A DNA stretch of 64,000 nucleotides from Lactococcus sp. dk101 (GCF_009601055.1 NZ_WITI01000007.1:35612-99611); one strand, 5' to 3'. Shown: positions 32,599 to 43,008, counted from the stretch's first letter. The notes: generated by a model not told the origin, from the letters alone. Made by a program: numbers and translations.

Positions 32599-34038
32599 AT
32601 GACAAATCAAGAAATTGTACAAAAACTGTGGAAAATGGCGGATGTGCTCCGAGATGATGGTATCAGCTATCAAAACTATGTAACTGAATTGACCTATATT
32701 CTCTTTTTGAAAATGATGAAAGAGCAGGATGCTGAAAAGAGCATTCCTGAAGGTTATCGCTGGGATGATTTGGTCTCAAAAGAGGGACTTGAACTCAAGA
32801 CTTTTTACAAGGGCTTATTGCTTGACTTAGGTAATTCAAAGATTGCTAAAGACAAGCGACTAAATATGATTTATGCTGATGCCTCTACCCATATTGACGA
32901 GCCTAAGAACCTTGAAAAAATTATTAAAGATATTGATGGTCTGGATTGGTACTCTGCAAAAGAGGAGGGTTTGGGTGACCTTTACGAGGGATTACTCGAA
33001 AAGAATGCCAACGAGACCAAGTCTGGAGCAGGTCAATATTTTACGCCACGCGTTCTAATTGATGTCATGGTCGAGCTGATGAATCCTGACAAGGGAGAAA
33101 AGCTCAATGACCCCGCAGCGGGTACTTTTGGCTTTATGATTGCAGCTGACCACTATCTGAAACAGAAATACGATGATTTCTTTGACCTCTCTCCCGAGGA
33201 AGTGAAGTTTCAAAAGGAAGAGGCGCTCAGCGGCATGGAACTTGTACCAAATACGCATAAACTTGCCTTGATGAATGCTCTCTTACATGACATTGAAGGC
33301 CGTTTGGAGCAAGGGGACTCCCTCTCAGCAAATGGGAAATGGATGACAGGCTTTGATGTTGTTTTGACAAATCCTCCATTTGGTACAAAGAAGGGCGGAG
33401 AGCGTGCGACCCGTGATGATTTGACCTACGAGACCAGTAATAAGCAGTTAAATTTTATTCAAACTATATACAATTCACTTAAAACAACTGGAAACTCCCG
33501 TGCAGCGGTTGTTGTCCCTGATAATGTCTTATTTGACAGCGGAGTCGGGGAGTCTATCCGCCGAGATTTGATGAACAAATGCAATCTGCACACGATTTTG
33601 AGATTACCGACAGGGATTTTCTACGCTCAAGGCGTTCAAACAAATGTTTTATTCTTTGAACGTGGCAAGACTGAAAAGGACAATACAAAAAACGTTTGGA
33701 TTTTCGATATGCGAAACAACATGCGTTCATTTGGCAAAAGAAATCCACTCAATAAAAAGGATTTTGAAGAATTCATTGAGTGCTACAAGCGTGATGACCG
33801 TGAAAATCGTGTAGAAACTTGGAGCGAGGAAAATACTAATGGACGTTGGCGTAAATATTCTATTGAACAAATCACGAATCGTGATAATCTGAGTTTGGAC
33901 ATTTCTTGGCTGGAGGCTGAGAGTGATACGCCTGATTACACCATTTCAGAAATGCTAGCTTTGATGCAAGAAAAATCTGATAATATTGCAAGTGCAGTCT
34001 CTCAACTTCAAGAACTGCTTGGAGGTGTCGAAGAATGA
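32599..34038 (+). CDS. hsdM: Type I restriction-modification DNA methyltransferase subunit M
   Basis: The 479-residue N6-adenine methyltransferase has the N-terminal HsdM helical domain (residues 5-125), SAM motif I LNDPAAGTFGF (about 170) and motif IV TNPPFGTKKG (about 257). With HsdS it modifies the host sites. The SD AAAAAGGAAAAC precedes the ATG. It shares an ATGA overlap with the DUF1016 gene. Confidence 0.95.
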   Translation: MTNQEIVQKLWKMADVLRDDGISYQNYVTELTYILFLKMMKEQDAEKSIPEGYRWDDLVSKEGLELKTFYKGLLLDLGNSKIAKDKRLNMIYADASTHIDEPKNLEKIIKDIDGLDWYSAKEEGLGDLYEGLLEKNANETKSGAGQYFTPRVLIDVMVELMNPDKGEKLNDPAAGTFGFMIAADHYLKQKYDDFFDLSPEEVKFQKEEALSGMELVPNTHKLALMNALLHDIEGRLEQGDSLSANGKWMTGFDVVLTNPPFGTKKGGERATRDDLTYETSNKQLNFIQTIYNSLKTTGNSRAAVVVPDNVLFDSGVGESIRRDLMNKCNLHTILRLPTGIFYAQGVQTNVLFFERGKTEKDNTKNVWIFDMRNNMRSFGKRNPLNKKDFEEFIECYKRDDRENRVETWSEENTNGRWRKYSIEQITNRDNLSLDISWLEAESDTPDYTISEMLALMQEKSDNIASAVSQLQELLGGVEE

Positions 34039-35072
34039 CGGGAAATCATCAGATTGACCAGCAACCCAAGGAAATCGTTTCTGATATTCAACACATCATT
34101 GACAATGCCCGCAATAATGCCATTCGCAGCGTTGATTTCGAGCGAGTTCAGATGTATTGGAGAATTGGCGAGCGAATTGTTGTAGAAGAGCAAGGAAATA
34201 AAGAACGCGCAGAATACGGGATTAGTTTACTTAAAAATCTTGGCAAGGCATTGCAAAAAGAATATGGTAGTGGCTTTTCTGAGCGAGTTCTGAGACTTGC
34301 AAGGCAATTTTATCTGACTTATCCAATTCGGAACACACTGCGTTCCGAATTGAATTGGCTTCAATATCGTCTGCTTATCCGCATTGATAATTCTGCCAAA
34401 CGTGAGTACTATGAGCGTGAAGCAATCAAAAATAATTGGACAGGCCGAGAATTAGAGCGCCAAATTAACTCTCTCTTTTTTGAGCGTTTGTTATTATCCA
34501 CGGATAAAAAAGCAATGATGGAAATTGCTAGAGAAGAACGACTACCGGAGCAACCGAATGAGATTATCAAAGATCCGATGGTTTTAGAGTTTCTAGGATT
34601 AGAAAATCGTCCGTCTTATCGGGAAAGCGAGCTTGAAAGTGCAATTATTGCTCATTTGGAAGAATTTTTACTTGAACTAGGGAGTGGCTTTTCATTTGTT
34701 GCGAGACAAAAGCGAATTACTTTAGAAGATGATGAATTTTTCATTGATTTGGTTTTCTATAATAGGCTGCTTCGTTCGCATGTGATTATTGAGATAAAGA
34801 CACACGAATTAACGCACGAGGATCTGGGACAGCTTCAGATGTATGTCAACTACTATGACAGAAACGAGCGCTTGGAGTATGAAAATCCAACGATTGGGAT
34901 TTTATTATGTACTGGTAAAAATGATACATTAGTCAAATATGCTTTACCTGATAATAATAAATTTGTGCTGACGAGTGAATATAAATTAGCGCTACCAAGT
35001 GAAGAAAGCCTGAAAACTGAGGTTGAAAAGGTTGAACGTGAACTTCAGGATGAGTCGGAGGTGAATGAATGA
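34035..35072 (+). CDS. DUF1016/YhcG-family PD-(D/E)xK nuclease inside the type I operon
   Basis: The 345-residue protein has an N-terminal DUF1016 helical domain (residues 15-170, RVQMYWRIGERIVVEE...) and a C-terminal nuclease domain with FFIDLVFYNRLLRSHVIIEI and then K, the D...ExK core. Related proteins are found near type I systems and in mobile islands, with poorly known roles. It overlaps hsdM and hsdS by four bases each, so all three subunits are coupled in translation and it should be made in similar amounts. It may be a second nuclease or a controller of the complex. Confidence 0.85.
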   Translation: MTGNHQIDQQPKEIVSDIQHIIDNARNNAIRSVDFERVQMYWRIGERIVVEEQGNKERAEYGISLLKNLGKALQKEYGSGFSERVLRLARQFYLTYPIRNTLRSELNWLQYRLLIRIDNSAKREYYEREAIKNNWTGRELERQINSLFFERLLLSTDKKAMMEIAREERLPEQPNEIIKDPMVLEFLGLENRPSYRESELESAIIAHLEEFLLELGSGFSFVARQKRITLEDDEFFIDLVFYNRLLRSHVIIEIKTHELTHEDLGQLQMYVNYYDRNERLEYENPTIGILLCTGKNDTLVKYALPDNNKFVLTSEYKLALPSEESLKTEVEKVERELQDESEVNE

Positions 35073-36586
35073 TTGATACGAAAGCCTTGCGAGAGAAGAT
35101 TTTAGACCTTGCCATGCGAGGAAAACTCGTTCCTCAAGACCCAAACGATGAACCAGCGAGTGAACTCTTGAAACGCATCAAAGCCGAGAAAGAGGAGCTC
35201 ATCAAGCAGAAGAAAATTAAGCGAGATAAGAACGAAACCGAGATTTTCCGAGGTGATGATAATTTACATTATGAGAAGTTTGCGGATGGCAGCCTGAAAA
35301 TGATTGAAGTCCCTTATGAAGTTCCAGAATCATGGCAATGGGTAAGAATTCGCAATATAGCAAATATTATAGCGGGTGGAACTCCTAAAACTTCTGTACC
35401 CGAATATTACGGCGGCTCAATAGCTTGGATTACCCCAGCAGAAATGGGAAAGAAACAGAAAAATATGCTTTTCGAAAATCCTCAAAGGCATATTACAGAT
35501 TTAGGACTTCAAAAATCATCAGCTCAACTTGTTTCCAAGAACTCCGTGGTTTACTCAAAAAGAGCACCCATCGGGCATATAAATATTGTACCGTTTGAAT
35601 ATTCAACAAATCAGGGGTGCTTATCATTTGAGTCAATTCTTGTTGATAGTAATTTTTATTACTTTGAAATAAAGAATGTTAAAGCAGACATTGAAAATCG
35701 TGCAAGCGGAACAACGTTCAAAGAAATCTCAGCTACAGCTTTTTCGGATACATTGGTAATTTTACCGCCGATAGCAGAGCAAAAGCGGATAGTTGCAGTC
35801 GCAAATGAACTTTTGGCGATTGTTGATAAAATTGAATCAGAGCAAAAAGACCTAAAAAATCTCTCCACCCAACTCAAGAAAAAAGTCCTCGACATCGCCA
35901 TGCAAGGCAAACTTGTCCCACAAGATCCAAATGATGAACCTGCATCCGTCTTACTCGAAAAAATCAGAGCCGAAAAACAAAAATTATTTGAAGAAGGCAA
36001 GCTGAAAAAGAAAGATTTAGAAGAAATAACGCCTGTAAATGCTGAGGATAACGCCTATTATGGGAAGTTGCCGAAAACGTGGAGTTTAACGACTTTAGGA
36101 AACATTGGGACTTGGATTTCTGGGGCGACACCAAAGAAAGCGAGAAAAGATTATTACCAAAACGGCTCTATTCCTTGGCTAAAAACTGGGGACTTGAATG
36201 ATGGATATATCCATGAAATTCCAGACTTTATCACAGAATTAGCACTAGTGGAAACTTCTGTTAAAATAATTCCGAGAAATACAGTTGTTATTGCGATGTA
36301 TGGAGCAACAATAGGAAAGCTCGGAATTACAACTTTTGAAACAACGTCTAATCAAGCTTGTTGTGCCTGCCTAAATGTATCGGAAGTTGATAAAAACTTT
36401 TTGTTTTATTATCTATTATCTTATCGGAAACAATTTATTGACTCAGCTTTTGGAGGAGCTCAGCCAAATATTTCTAAAGAGAAAATCGTTATCACACCAT
36501 TTGTTTTACCACCAGTAAGAGAGCAACTGAGAATCATCGGAAGTCTTACTAAATTTGAGAGCATAATTCATCAATTTGTGCAGTGA
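35069..36586 (+). CDS. hsdS: Type I specificity subunit, active copy
   Basis: The 505-residue protein has two target recognition domains: TRD1 about residues 75-245, central conserved helix about 250-330 (IESEQKDLKNLSTQLKKKVL), and TRD2 about 335-490. Each TRD reads one half of a split DNA site. It starts with an ATGA overlap and has an N-terminal conserved segment (LREKILDLAMRGKLVPQDPN) matching the central one. Its 3' end overlaps the inverted second hsdS by 38 bases. Two inverted repeats shared with that gene allow exchange of TRDs. Confidence 0.93.
   Translation: MIDTKALREKILDLAMRGKLVPQDPNDEPASELLKRIKAEKEELIKQKKIKRDKNETEIFRGDDNLHYEKFADGSLKMIEVPYEVPESWQWVRIRNIANIIAGGTPKTSVPEYYGGSIAWITPAEMGKKQKNMLFENPQRHITDLGLQKSSAQLVSKNSVVYSKRAPIGHINIVPFEYSTNQGCLSFESILVDSNFYYFEIKNVKADIENRASGTTFKEISATAFSDTLVILPPIAEQKRIVAVANELLAIVDKIESEQKDLKNLSTQLKKKVLDIAMQGKLVPQDPNDEPASVLLEKIRAEKQKLFEEGKLKKKDLEEITPVNAEDNAYYGKLPKTWSLTTLGNIGTWISGATPKKARKDYYQNGSIPWLKTGDLNDGYIHEIPDFITELALVETSVKIIPRNTVVIAMYGATIGKLGITTFETTSNQACCACLNVSEVDKNFLFYYLLSYRKQFIDSAFGGAQPNISKEKIVITPFVLPPVREQLRIIGSLTKFESIIHQFVQ
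35257..35300 (+). repeat. hsdS inverted repeat 1, left copy (44 bp)
   Basis: Matches the complement of 37874-37917 with two differences. It covers codons for DNLHYEKFADGSLK, just before TRD1. Recombination here would exchange both TRDs. Confidence 0.8.
35823..36067 (+). repeat. hsdS inverted repeat 2, left copy (245 bp)
   Basis: Matches the complement of 37086-37330. The last 141 bases (35927-36067) are identical; the rest has only scattered third-base changes. It covers the central conserved helix between the TRDs, so recombination exchanges TRD2 only. Confidence 0.9.
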
Positions 36587-37988
36587 CATAATTGATTTTA
36601 ACAAGACTCTTTTCAGTAGGGAGTGGAAGTAATGTTGCGTTAAATACAGGAAGTGAGATTCCTTTGACAGTTGTTCCAGTGCTTTCAAAGTTCAATCTAG
36701 GATAAATTCTAATAAAATAATCTCGGAGCTCATTATTTAAAAAGAAAAGCCCTCTTAAATCTTGATTAATGGCAACATTTATCTCAGTTACCGCAACTTT
36801 ATCAAGAGACATTCTAGTTGCAATCACTACATTCCCTTTTGGCACTATATTAGAACTACTATTTTTTAATCCTTCGGGACTAATTGAATCTGCTGTTGAA
36901 ATCAGTTTTCCAGTCTGAAGATCTTTAACGCTTGCCCACGGGATAGAACCATTCCAAAAATCAGGATTACTTTTAGATGGTGTGCCTCCACCTACATTTA
37001 ATGATATTATTTCTTTTAGATATACCCAGTTCCAATTATTCGGAATATCATACGGAATCTTGAGCTTTTCGATTTTTCTTCCGAACTTCCCATAATAGGC
37101 GTTATCCTCAGCATTTACAGGCGTTATTTCTTCTAAATCTTTCTTTTTCAGCTTGCCTTCTTCAAATAATTTTTGTTTTTCGGCTCTGATTTTTTCGAGT
37201 AAGACGGATGCAGGTTCATCATTTGGGTCTTGTGGGACGAGTTTGCCTTGCATAGCGATGTCTAGGACTTTTTTCTTGAGTTGAGTGGAGAGATTTTGTA
37301 AGTCTTTTTGCTCTGATTCAATTTTATCAATAAGATTCAAATACTGATTAGTTGCCTCAATGATTCGTTCTTGTTCAGCTAATGGAGGGATGGGAACGAA
37401 GAATTTTTTGAAAATTATAAAAGGTGGAATGTTTTTTAATGCCGTTCCTTTGCTATTTTCTTTTGACGACTCTTTCAAAATCGCATCAAAGTAATTCAAA
37501 AAATAATCTAGGTTTATCTCACCAAATATTTTCATTTTCATTAGGGCTTGATTTATTATTCCACGTTCAAACATTTTTGGCATAACAAAGGTTTCACCGA
37601 TTGTTCCTGCACAGCTTACGAGTATTTCATTTGGAAATAACTCAAAACTAGTCATATTTTCTTCAAAATATTCTTTGGTTATGTAATAACTTCCGAGAGT
37701 TTCATCTTTTTGAATAGCATTTTTTTGCTCATAAACTTTAATTGACGTTTCAGATTTTGGAACGAAAATACTCTTTTTCAGTGCGCTTCCAAATGGACCT
37801 TTCCGATAAGAACCAATACTTCCCAAATTACACCACTCCCAACCCGCAGGCAACTCATAAGGAACCTCAACCTTTTTCAAGCTGCCATCGGCAAACTTCT
37901 CATAATGTAAATTATCAGGAGCATAAATATCTATTTCTATTATATCACGATATATCAATTTTTTATGTGATATAATCAAGCTATTCAT
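36549..37988 (-). CDS. Inverted silent hsdS cassette (no conserved N-terminus)
   Basis: The minus-strand frame codes two further TRDs with the central conserved helix between them, and begins its HsdS homology at DNLHYEKFADGSLKKVEV (about 37917). The N-terminal conserved helix and an SD-linked start are missing; the 24 codons upstream do not look like HsdS. It has no operon promoter, so it should be a store of TRDs for inversion. The TRDs differ from those of the active copy, giving up to four specificities. The 3' end overlaps the active gene. Confidence 0.85.
   Translation of the reverse strand: MNSLIISHKKLIYRDIIEIDIYAPDNLHYEKFADGSLKKVEVPYELPAGWEWCNLGSIGSYRKGPFGSALKKSIFVPKSETSIKVYEQKNAIQKDETLGSYYITKEYFEENMTSFELFPNEILVSCAGTIGETFVMPKMFERGIINQALMKMKIFGEINLDYFLNYFDAILKESSKENSKGTALKNIPPFIIFKKFFVPIPPLAEQERIIEATNQYLNLIDKIESEQKDLQNLSTQLKKKVLDIAMQGKLVPQDPNDEPASVLLEKIRAEKQKLFEEGKLKKKDLEEITPVNAEDNAYYGKFGRKIEKLKIPYDIPNNWNWVYLKEIISLNVGGGTPSKSNPDFWNGSIPWASVKDLQTGKLISTADSISPEGLKNSSSNIVPKGNVVIATRMSLDKVAVTEINVAINQDLRGLFFLNNELRDYFIRIYPRLNFESTGTTVKGISLPVFNATLLPLPTEKSLVKINYVTAQIDELCSQI
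37086..37330 (-). repeat. hsdS inverted repeat 2, right copy (245 bp)
   Basis: Partner of 35823-36067, in opposite orientation, 141 bases identical. Confidence 0.9.
37874..37917 (-). repeat. hsdS inverted repeat 1, right copy (44 bp)
   Basis: Partner of 35257-35300, in opposite orientation. Confidence 0.8.
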
Positions 37989-37996
37989 TGCATAGA

Positions 37997-38023
37997 AAAA
38001 CTCGACAAAATTTTTGTCGAGTT
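37997..38023. terminator. Hairpin at the right edge of the restriction island
   Basis: AAACTCGACAAA and TTGTCGAGTTT pair with short A/T runs on either side; the spacer 38024-38144 holds nothing else recognised. Confidence 0.55.
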
Positions 38024-38144
38024 TCTGATTTTGTTCTAATGCTCTGCTTCGTGAATTGATAAAAAGTAGTTTGATTATATAGAAGTAAAGACTTGACTTA
38101 AAGAATCTTGAAAAAATCTGGTTGATTTTATGTCATAAAACCGC

Positions 38145-39133
38145 CTATTTTATCTTTTCTTTTATCCAATGCTCAATATGCGTAGCAATCTCAAGATTAT
38201 TCAAATCACTCATGATAAAGTGCGTATTGCCAGCACTGCCGATTTCAGGCAGATGAACAAGCGTGGCATCCCCACCCTTTTCGTTGATTTTATCAACAAA
38301 ACATTTCGCCATAGCAAGACGGGTCCGCCAGTTGTCCATGCCTTGAATATCTGTGGGTTCCGTCGGGATATTGTCGCCATAATAGATGATGATTGGGATT
38401 TTTGTGAGTTTCATGAACTCTGATTTTTCGACTTCAACAGGGGAAAGTGGGCCGTTGGAGCTGTTCATGGTTTCAGGGGCTTCGTCTTTTGGGAAGACAA
38501 ATCCAGAGCCGGGTTCAAGTGAGATGACCGCTTTAATTTTGTCGTTTGCCATGGCAGCAAGCCAGCCAAAGCCTCCGCGTGGCTGTGCGTCATCAGGATG
38601 GTATCACCAATACTGTCAACAGCTGCACTCGTACCAGCAACCAACAAATCGCTCTCAATCGAACCTGTATCAGGCACCATAGCACGGAAAAATTGGTTTA
38701 AGGCTTCTGGCTCTCTTGAAAATTGCACATTGTCAAAGAAATCAGGCCAAGTACCTAGGCGAAATTGATTAAAGAACCATTGTTCATTGGGTGTGGTGTT
38801 AATAGGCGTAGCAACCGTTGTCTTGCCAGCAGAGCCACGGCGCGCTTGGTCAATCAGATAGACAGGAAATCCTTTTTCAGCAAAAATTGTCTTAAAGCCG
38901 TCACGTCCGTCGGACGTGGTATCCCAAGAAGAGCTGTCTTCCCACCAACCATGCCACATCAAGATAGGCAAGCCTTTTACATTTTCTGGGATTTGGAAAG
39001 AAACACGCGCATGGTCACCGTGCAAACTTTGACCTTGCGGATTCATCTGGTCTTTGCCGTCAAATGTCCCTTCGTTTGTGATAATTGTGCCACCGACAGC
39101 ATAAGAACCTTGTTTTTTAATTGCTAATGTCAT
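38145..39133 (-). pseudogene. Alpha/beta hydrolase, frameshifted at the nucleophile elbow
   Basis: The first frame (from ATG 39133) encodes GSYAVGGTIITNEGTFDG, MNPQGQSLHGDHARVSFQIP and LPILMWHGWW, then TILMTHS. The second continues with RGGFGWLAAMANDKIKAVISLE then PGSGFVF and ends LVHLPEIGSAGNTHFIMSDL. The two meet at the HS-x-GG nucleophile turn near 38580, where one base is gained or lost. Together they form a full-length hydrolase of about 328 residues, so the shift destroys the enzyme. It follows a small unknown gene under MerR-type promoter P2. Confidence 0.75.
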
Positions 39134-39134
39134 T

Positions 39135-39458
39135 TTATTTTATCTCCAATTTCAATATTTGTTGTGGTGCTTTATCTAAATGAAGCAAGCTTCCACCAAA
39201 GCTCGAAAATTCTTTCAAGAATAATTTATGGATTTCCTTAAAATCAATATTTTCTGGTACGGAAATTGTCACATCTGAAATTGTGCTATTAATTTTGATT
39301 TGTCCTTTTTGAACCTCTCTTGCGAGTTGATACCACTGTTGATTTGGTGCATTATATCCCCAAATATAAATCTCATTTTCATATTCAACATAACCAAGTT
39401 CGACTGCTTCTGGTTGATGAAAATCAGGAATAGCCAATATTAATACGTGTTCTGCCAT
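39135..39458 (-). CDS. Small protein of unknown function in a MerR-controlled operon
   Basis: The 107-residue product MAEHVLILAIPDFHQPEAVE... contains YENEIYIWGYNAPNQQWYQL and a helical C-terminal part. I start at ATG 39458 with AGAAAGAAG upstream; the longer frame crosses the promoter. The stop is one base before the hydrolase start. Family not recognised. It is the first gene after promoter P2. Confidence 0.65.
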   Translation of the reverse strand: MAEHVLILAIPDFHQPEAVELGYVEYENEIYIWGYNAPNQQWYQLAREVQKGQIKINSTISDVTISVPENIDFKEIHKLFLKEFSSFGGSLLHLDKAPQQILKLEIK

Positions 39459-39521
39459 AATAATCTTCTTTCTATGTGTAGTATAGCAAGCTTTTGGTGC
39501 TTGTTTCTTATTGATAAAACA

Positions 39522-39552
39522 ATTATAAACCTTCAAGTGAACTTGAACGCAA
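39522..39552 (-). promoter_or_regulatory. MerR-type promoter P2 (19-bp spacer with dyad)
   Basis: Minus strand TTGCGT, 19 bases with TCAAGTTCACTTGA, TATAAT. Same arrangement as P1 and P3. Confidence 0.75.
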
Positions 39553-39593
39553 GCGCCAATAAATTAATATTTCGTTACGTTCTATTACAAAAT

Positions 39594-40214
39594 TTAATAA
39601 AAATCTGGTTTTGCTTTTCCTTCGCTCCGTGGTTCCCAAAGTCCGATAGAACTATAATTATCCATTTTAGGATTTTCAATCAAATCACAAATATAATGAA
39701 CAACAGCTCGCCGTGAAATTTGAACGCCTGTAAATGCCTCCCCTCGTGGAGATTTAACATAATCAACTGCCTGCCCATCATAAAGCCAGGTCAATCGAAG
39801 ATAGGTGTAATTCAAAGAAGAACCTTCGAGAACGGCAAATGATTTTTTGTGGCGGTCAATACCAGCTCCCATCATACGTTTGTTCCATTTTCCAAACGCA
39901 CCTACCACTTCATCATGCACACCAAGTGCCGCAGCAACGATAATACGTTGTCGAGTTGAGACCACTTTGACTAAATTTTTAAGTGCTTCTTCGTTATCGA
40001 AATTGATATAAATGAAATCTTGCCCTTCAACCACTTTGCAAAGTTGGTCAATTTCTTTTGGATTGGTCACATTTCCGTCAATTTTAGTGACATTTTGATA
40101 AGATAATTGACTGGCATTGCGTCCATAGAGCGTAATTTCAATATTTTCTTTTTTTAAACGTGGAATTAAAATTTCTGGAATTTGTCCACCTGCTCCGATA
40201 ATTAATACTTTCAT
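39594..40214 (-). CDS. Atypical NAD(P)-binding SDR-like protein (YbjT/NmrA type)
   Basis: The 206-residue protein begins MKVLIIGAGGQIPEILIPRL, a Rossmann dinucleotide site, and has IIVAAALGVHDE and the YTYLRLTWLYDG segment typical of NAD(P)H-binding 'atypical SDR' proteins. It probably reduces or senses a reactive carbonyl or quinone. AAAGGAGAAAGAAA precedes the ATG, 14 bases after the MFS gene, with which it forms an operon under P3. Confidence 0.8.
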   Translation of the reverse strand: MKVLIIGAGGQIPEILIPRLKKENIEITLYGRNASQLSYQNVTKIDGNVTNPKEIDQLCKVVEGQDFIYINFDNEEALKNLVKVVSTRQRIIVAAALGVHDEVVGAFGKWNKRMMGAGIDRHKKSFAVLEGSSLNYTYLRLTWLYDGQAVDYVKSPRGEAFTGVQISRRAVVHYICDLIENPKMDNYSSIGLWEPRSEGKAKPDFY

Positions 40215-40228
40215 TTTCTTTCTCCTTT

Positions 40229-41557
40229 TTATTTTTCTGACTCTCTATTTGTGATGAGTAAGACCACAAGTCCTACTGTTAAGAAGCCAACGATGAAATA
40301 CATCACTGCATGATAATAGCTACCAATATTTACGATTGAACTTGTAAAGAATACTGTCAATGACAAACCAACTGGACCTCCAAGTTGATGCATGGTATTT
40401 GTCAGACCTGAAGCACCTCCTGCAAGTTCTGGCGTCGTATCATAAACACCTGCCGCAGTTAATGGTGCAAGCAACCATCCTTGCCCCCAACCAATCAAAA
40501 TCATAGGCAAACCGATTGTTAGCCAATAGCCTGCGTGTGGATCAATCACTGCTGAAATCAAAATTCCAATAAGTAAGATAATTTGACCTGTAAGCATGAC
40601 ATGACCATTTCCCCATCTCTCTGTAATTTGTGGCAAATAGAGCGCCGCTATGAAGTTTACGATAGTTAATGGCAAGAATCCCATTCCTGCTTGCAAGGCT
40701 GTAAAATGATAGAGTTCTTGCATGATTTGTGGCACGATAAACCAATAAGTCAACATTGCCATCATAAATAAGAAACGCGCAATATAGGCACCTGAACGGA
40801 TACGATTTTTAAAAAGTTCAAGTTTCATCAAAGCAAATGAACGTGATTTTTCAAGGAAGATAAAACCAACCAATAAAACAAGTGAAATCGCGATGAGCCA
40901 AATATTGCTGACTGTGATACTATAAACAAATAAGCTTGAGACTGCGACTGATAAAATTGCACCTAATACATCAATTTTTTGTTTCTTCACTTCTGAATTG
41001 CTTAATTTCATTATTGTCAGGATAATCAAGAACAATGCAAATGGAACATTAATCAAAAATCCTGCACGCCAGCTAATCAATGAAGTTAAACCTCCACCAA
41101 TTAAAAGCCCTGCACTTGAACCAATTCCAGCCGTTACACCATAGAGTGAAATTGCACGCGTACGCATATTTCCTTCATAATGGTCAAGCAAAAGTGCGAG
41201 TGAACTTGGAGCAATGATTGATGAACCAATCCCTTGAATCGCTCGGAAAATAATAATTTGTGCCGCATTCTGTGATAAACCTACTGCAAGCGAACTAATC
41301 CCAAATAGAATTAAACCAATTAGAAAGATACGCTTACGTCCAATAAAATCTCCTACACGCCCCATCAGCAAAAGAAAACCGCCAAACGTAATCGTATAAG
41401 CATTAGAAACCCATGATAAAGATGCTTCATTCATATGTAAGCCCTGACCAATCTGCGAGCTTGATGTGAAGATAATGCTATTGTCCATTAAAATTAAAAA
41501 ATATGAAAATAAAATGATGAATAAGACAATGCCAAATTTTTCTTGTTTTGTAGTCAT
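40229..41557 (-). CDS. MFS multidrug exporter, DHA2-like
   Basis: The 442-residue membrane protein has about 12-14 helices. LMGRVGDFIGRKRIF is motif A, and TAGIGSSAGLLIGG fits antiporter motif C. These are drug:H+ antiporters. GAAAGGGGACTA precedes the ATG. It is under MerR-type promoter P3 and followed by the NAD(P)-binding protein, so export and reduction of a toxic compound are likely co-induced. Confidence 0.85.
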   Translation of the reverse strand: MTTKQEKFGIVLFIILFSYFLILMDNSIIFTSSSQIGQGLHMNEASLSWVSNAYTITFGGFLLLMGRVGDFIGRKRIFLIGLILFGISSLAVGLSQNAAQIIIFRAIQGIGSSIIAPSSLALLLDHYEGNMRTRAISLYGVTAGIGSSAGLLIGGGLTSLISWRAGFLINVPFALFLIILTIMKLSNSEVKKQKIDVLGAILSVAVSSLFVYSITVSNIWLIAISLVLLVGFIFLEKSRSFALMKLELFKNRIRSGAYIARFLFMMAMLTYWFIVPQIMQELYHFTALQAGMGFLPLTIVNFIAALYLPQITERWGNGHVMLTGQIILLIGILISAVIDPHAGYWLTIGLPMILIGWGQGWLLAPLTAAGVYDTTPELAGGASGLTNTMHQLGGPVGLSLTVFFTSSIVNIGSYYHAVMYFIVGFLTVGLVVLLITNRESEK

Positions 41558-41634
41558 TAGTCCCCTTTCTCCATAGTGTCATAATCCTTTTATCATCTTA
41601 GTTTATAAAAGACTCACCTCACTAATTAATGTCT

Positions 41635-41665
41635 ATTGTAAACCCTCAAGTGAACTTGAAGGCAA
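41635..41665 (-). promoter_or_regulatory. MerR-type promoter P3 (19-bp spacer with dyad)
   Basis: Minus strand TTGCCT, 19 bases with TCAAGTTCACTTGA, TACAAT. Same arrangement as P1 and P2. Confidence 0.75.
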
Positions 41666-41734
41666 GTCATTTATCTTTAATTTTTGATTTCATCTTTATG
41701 TCATTTTGATATGTTCTGCTGTCAGCACTGACAA

Positions 41735-41780
41735 GAAAAAAGCCTGCCAATCCTTCATTTCTGAAGTGTTGACAGGTTTT
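41735..41780 (-). terminator. Terminator of the transporter-metC operon
   Basis: AAAACCTGTCAA pairs with TTGGCAGGCTTTT on the minus strand, with an inner CTTCA/TGAAG stem and a T-run. A TGTCAG palindrome lies just beyond (41720-41733). Confidence 0.7.
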
Positions 41781-41835
41781 ATTTGTTATATGTTATGAGG
41801 TTTGATTTTCATGAATAGAAATCAGTTTCAAGTGA

Positions 41836-43008
<1,173 letters not shown>

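Noticed and set aside
34035..35072. DUF1016 protein as an anti-restriction or transposase gene
   Set aside because: The D...ExK core and operon overlap point to a nuclease partner; no transposase features are visible.
37918..37988. True N-terminus and start for the inverted hsdS
   Set aside because: The 24 residues before DNLHYEKF do not match the conserved HsdS N-terminal helix, and no SD is present; the cassette is treated as silent.
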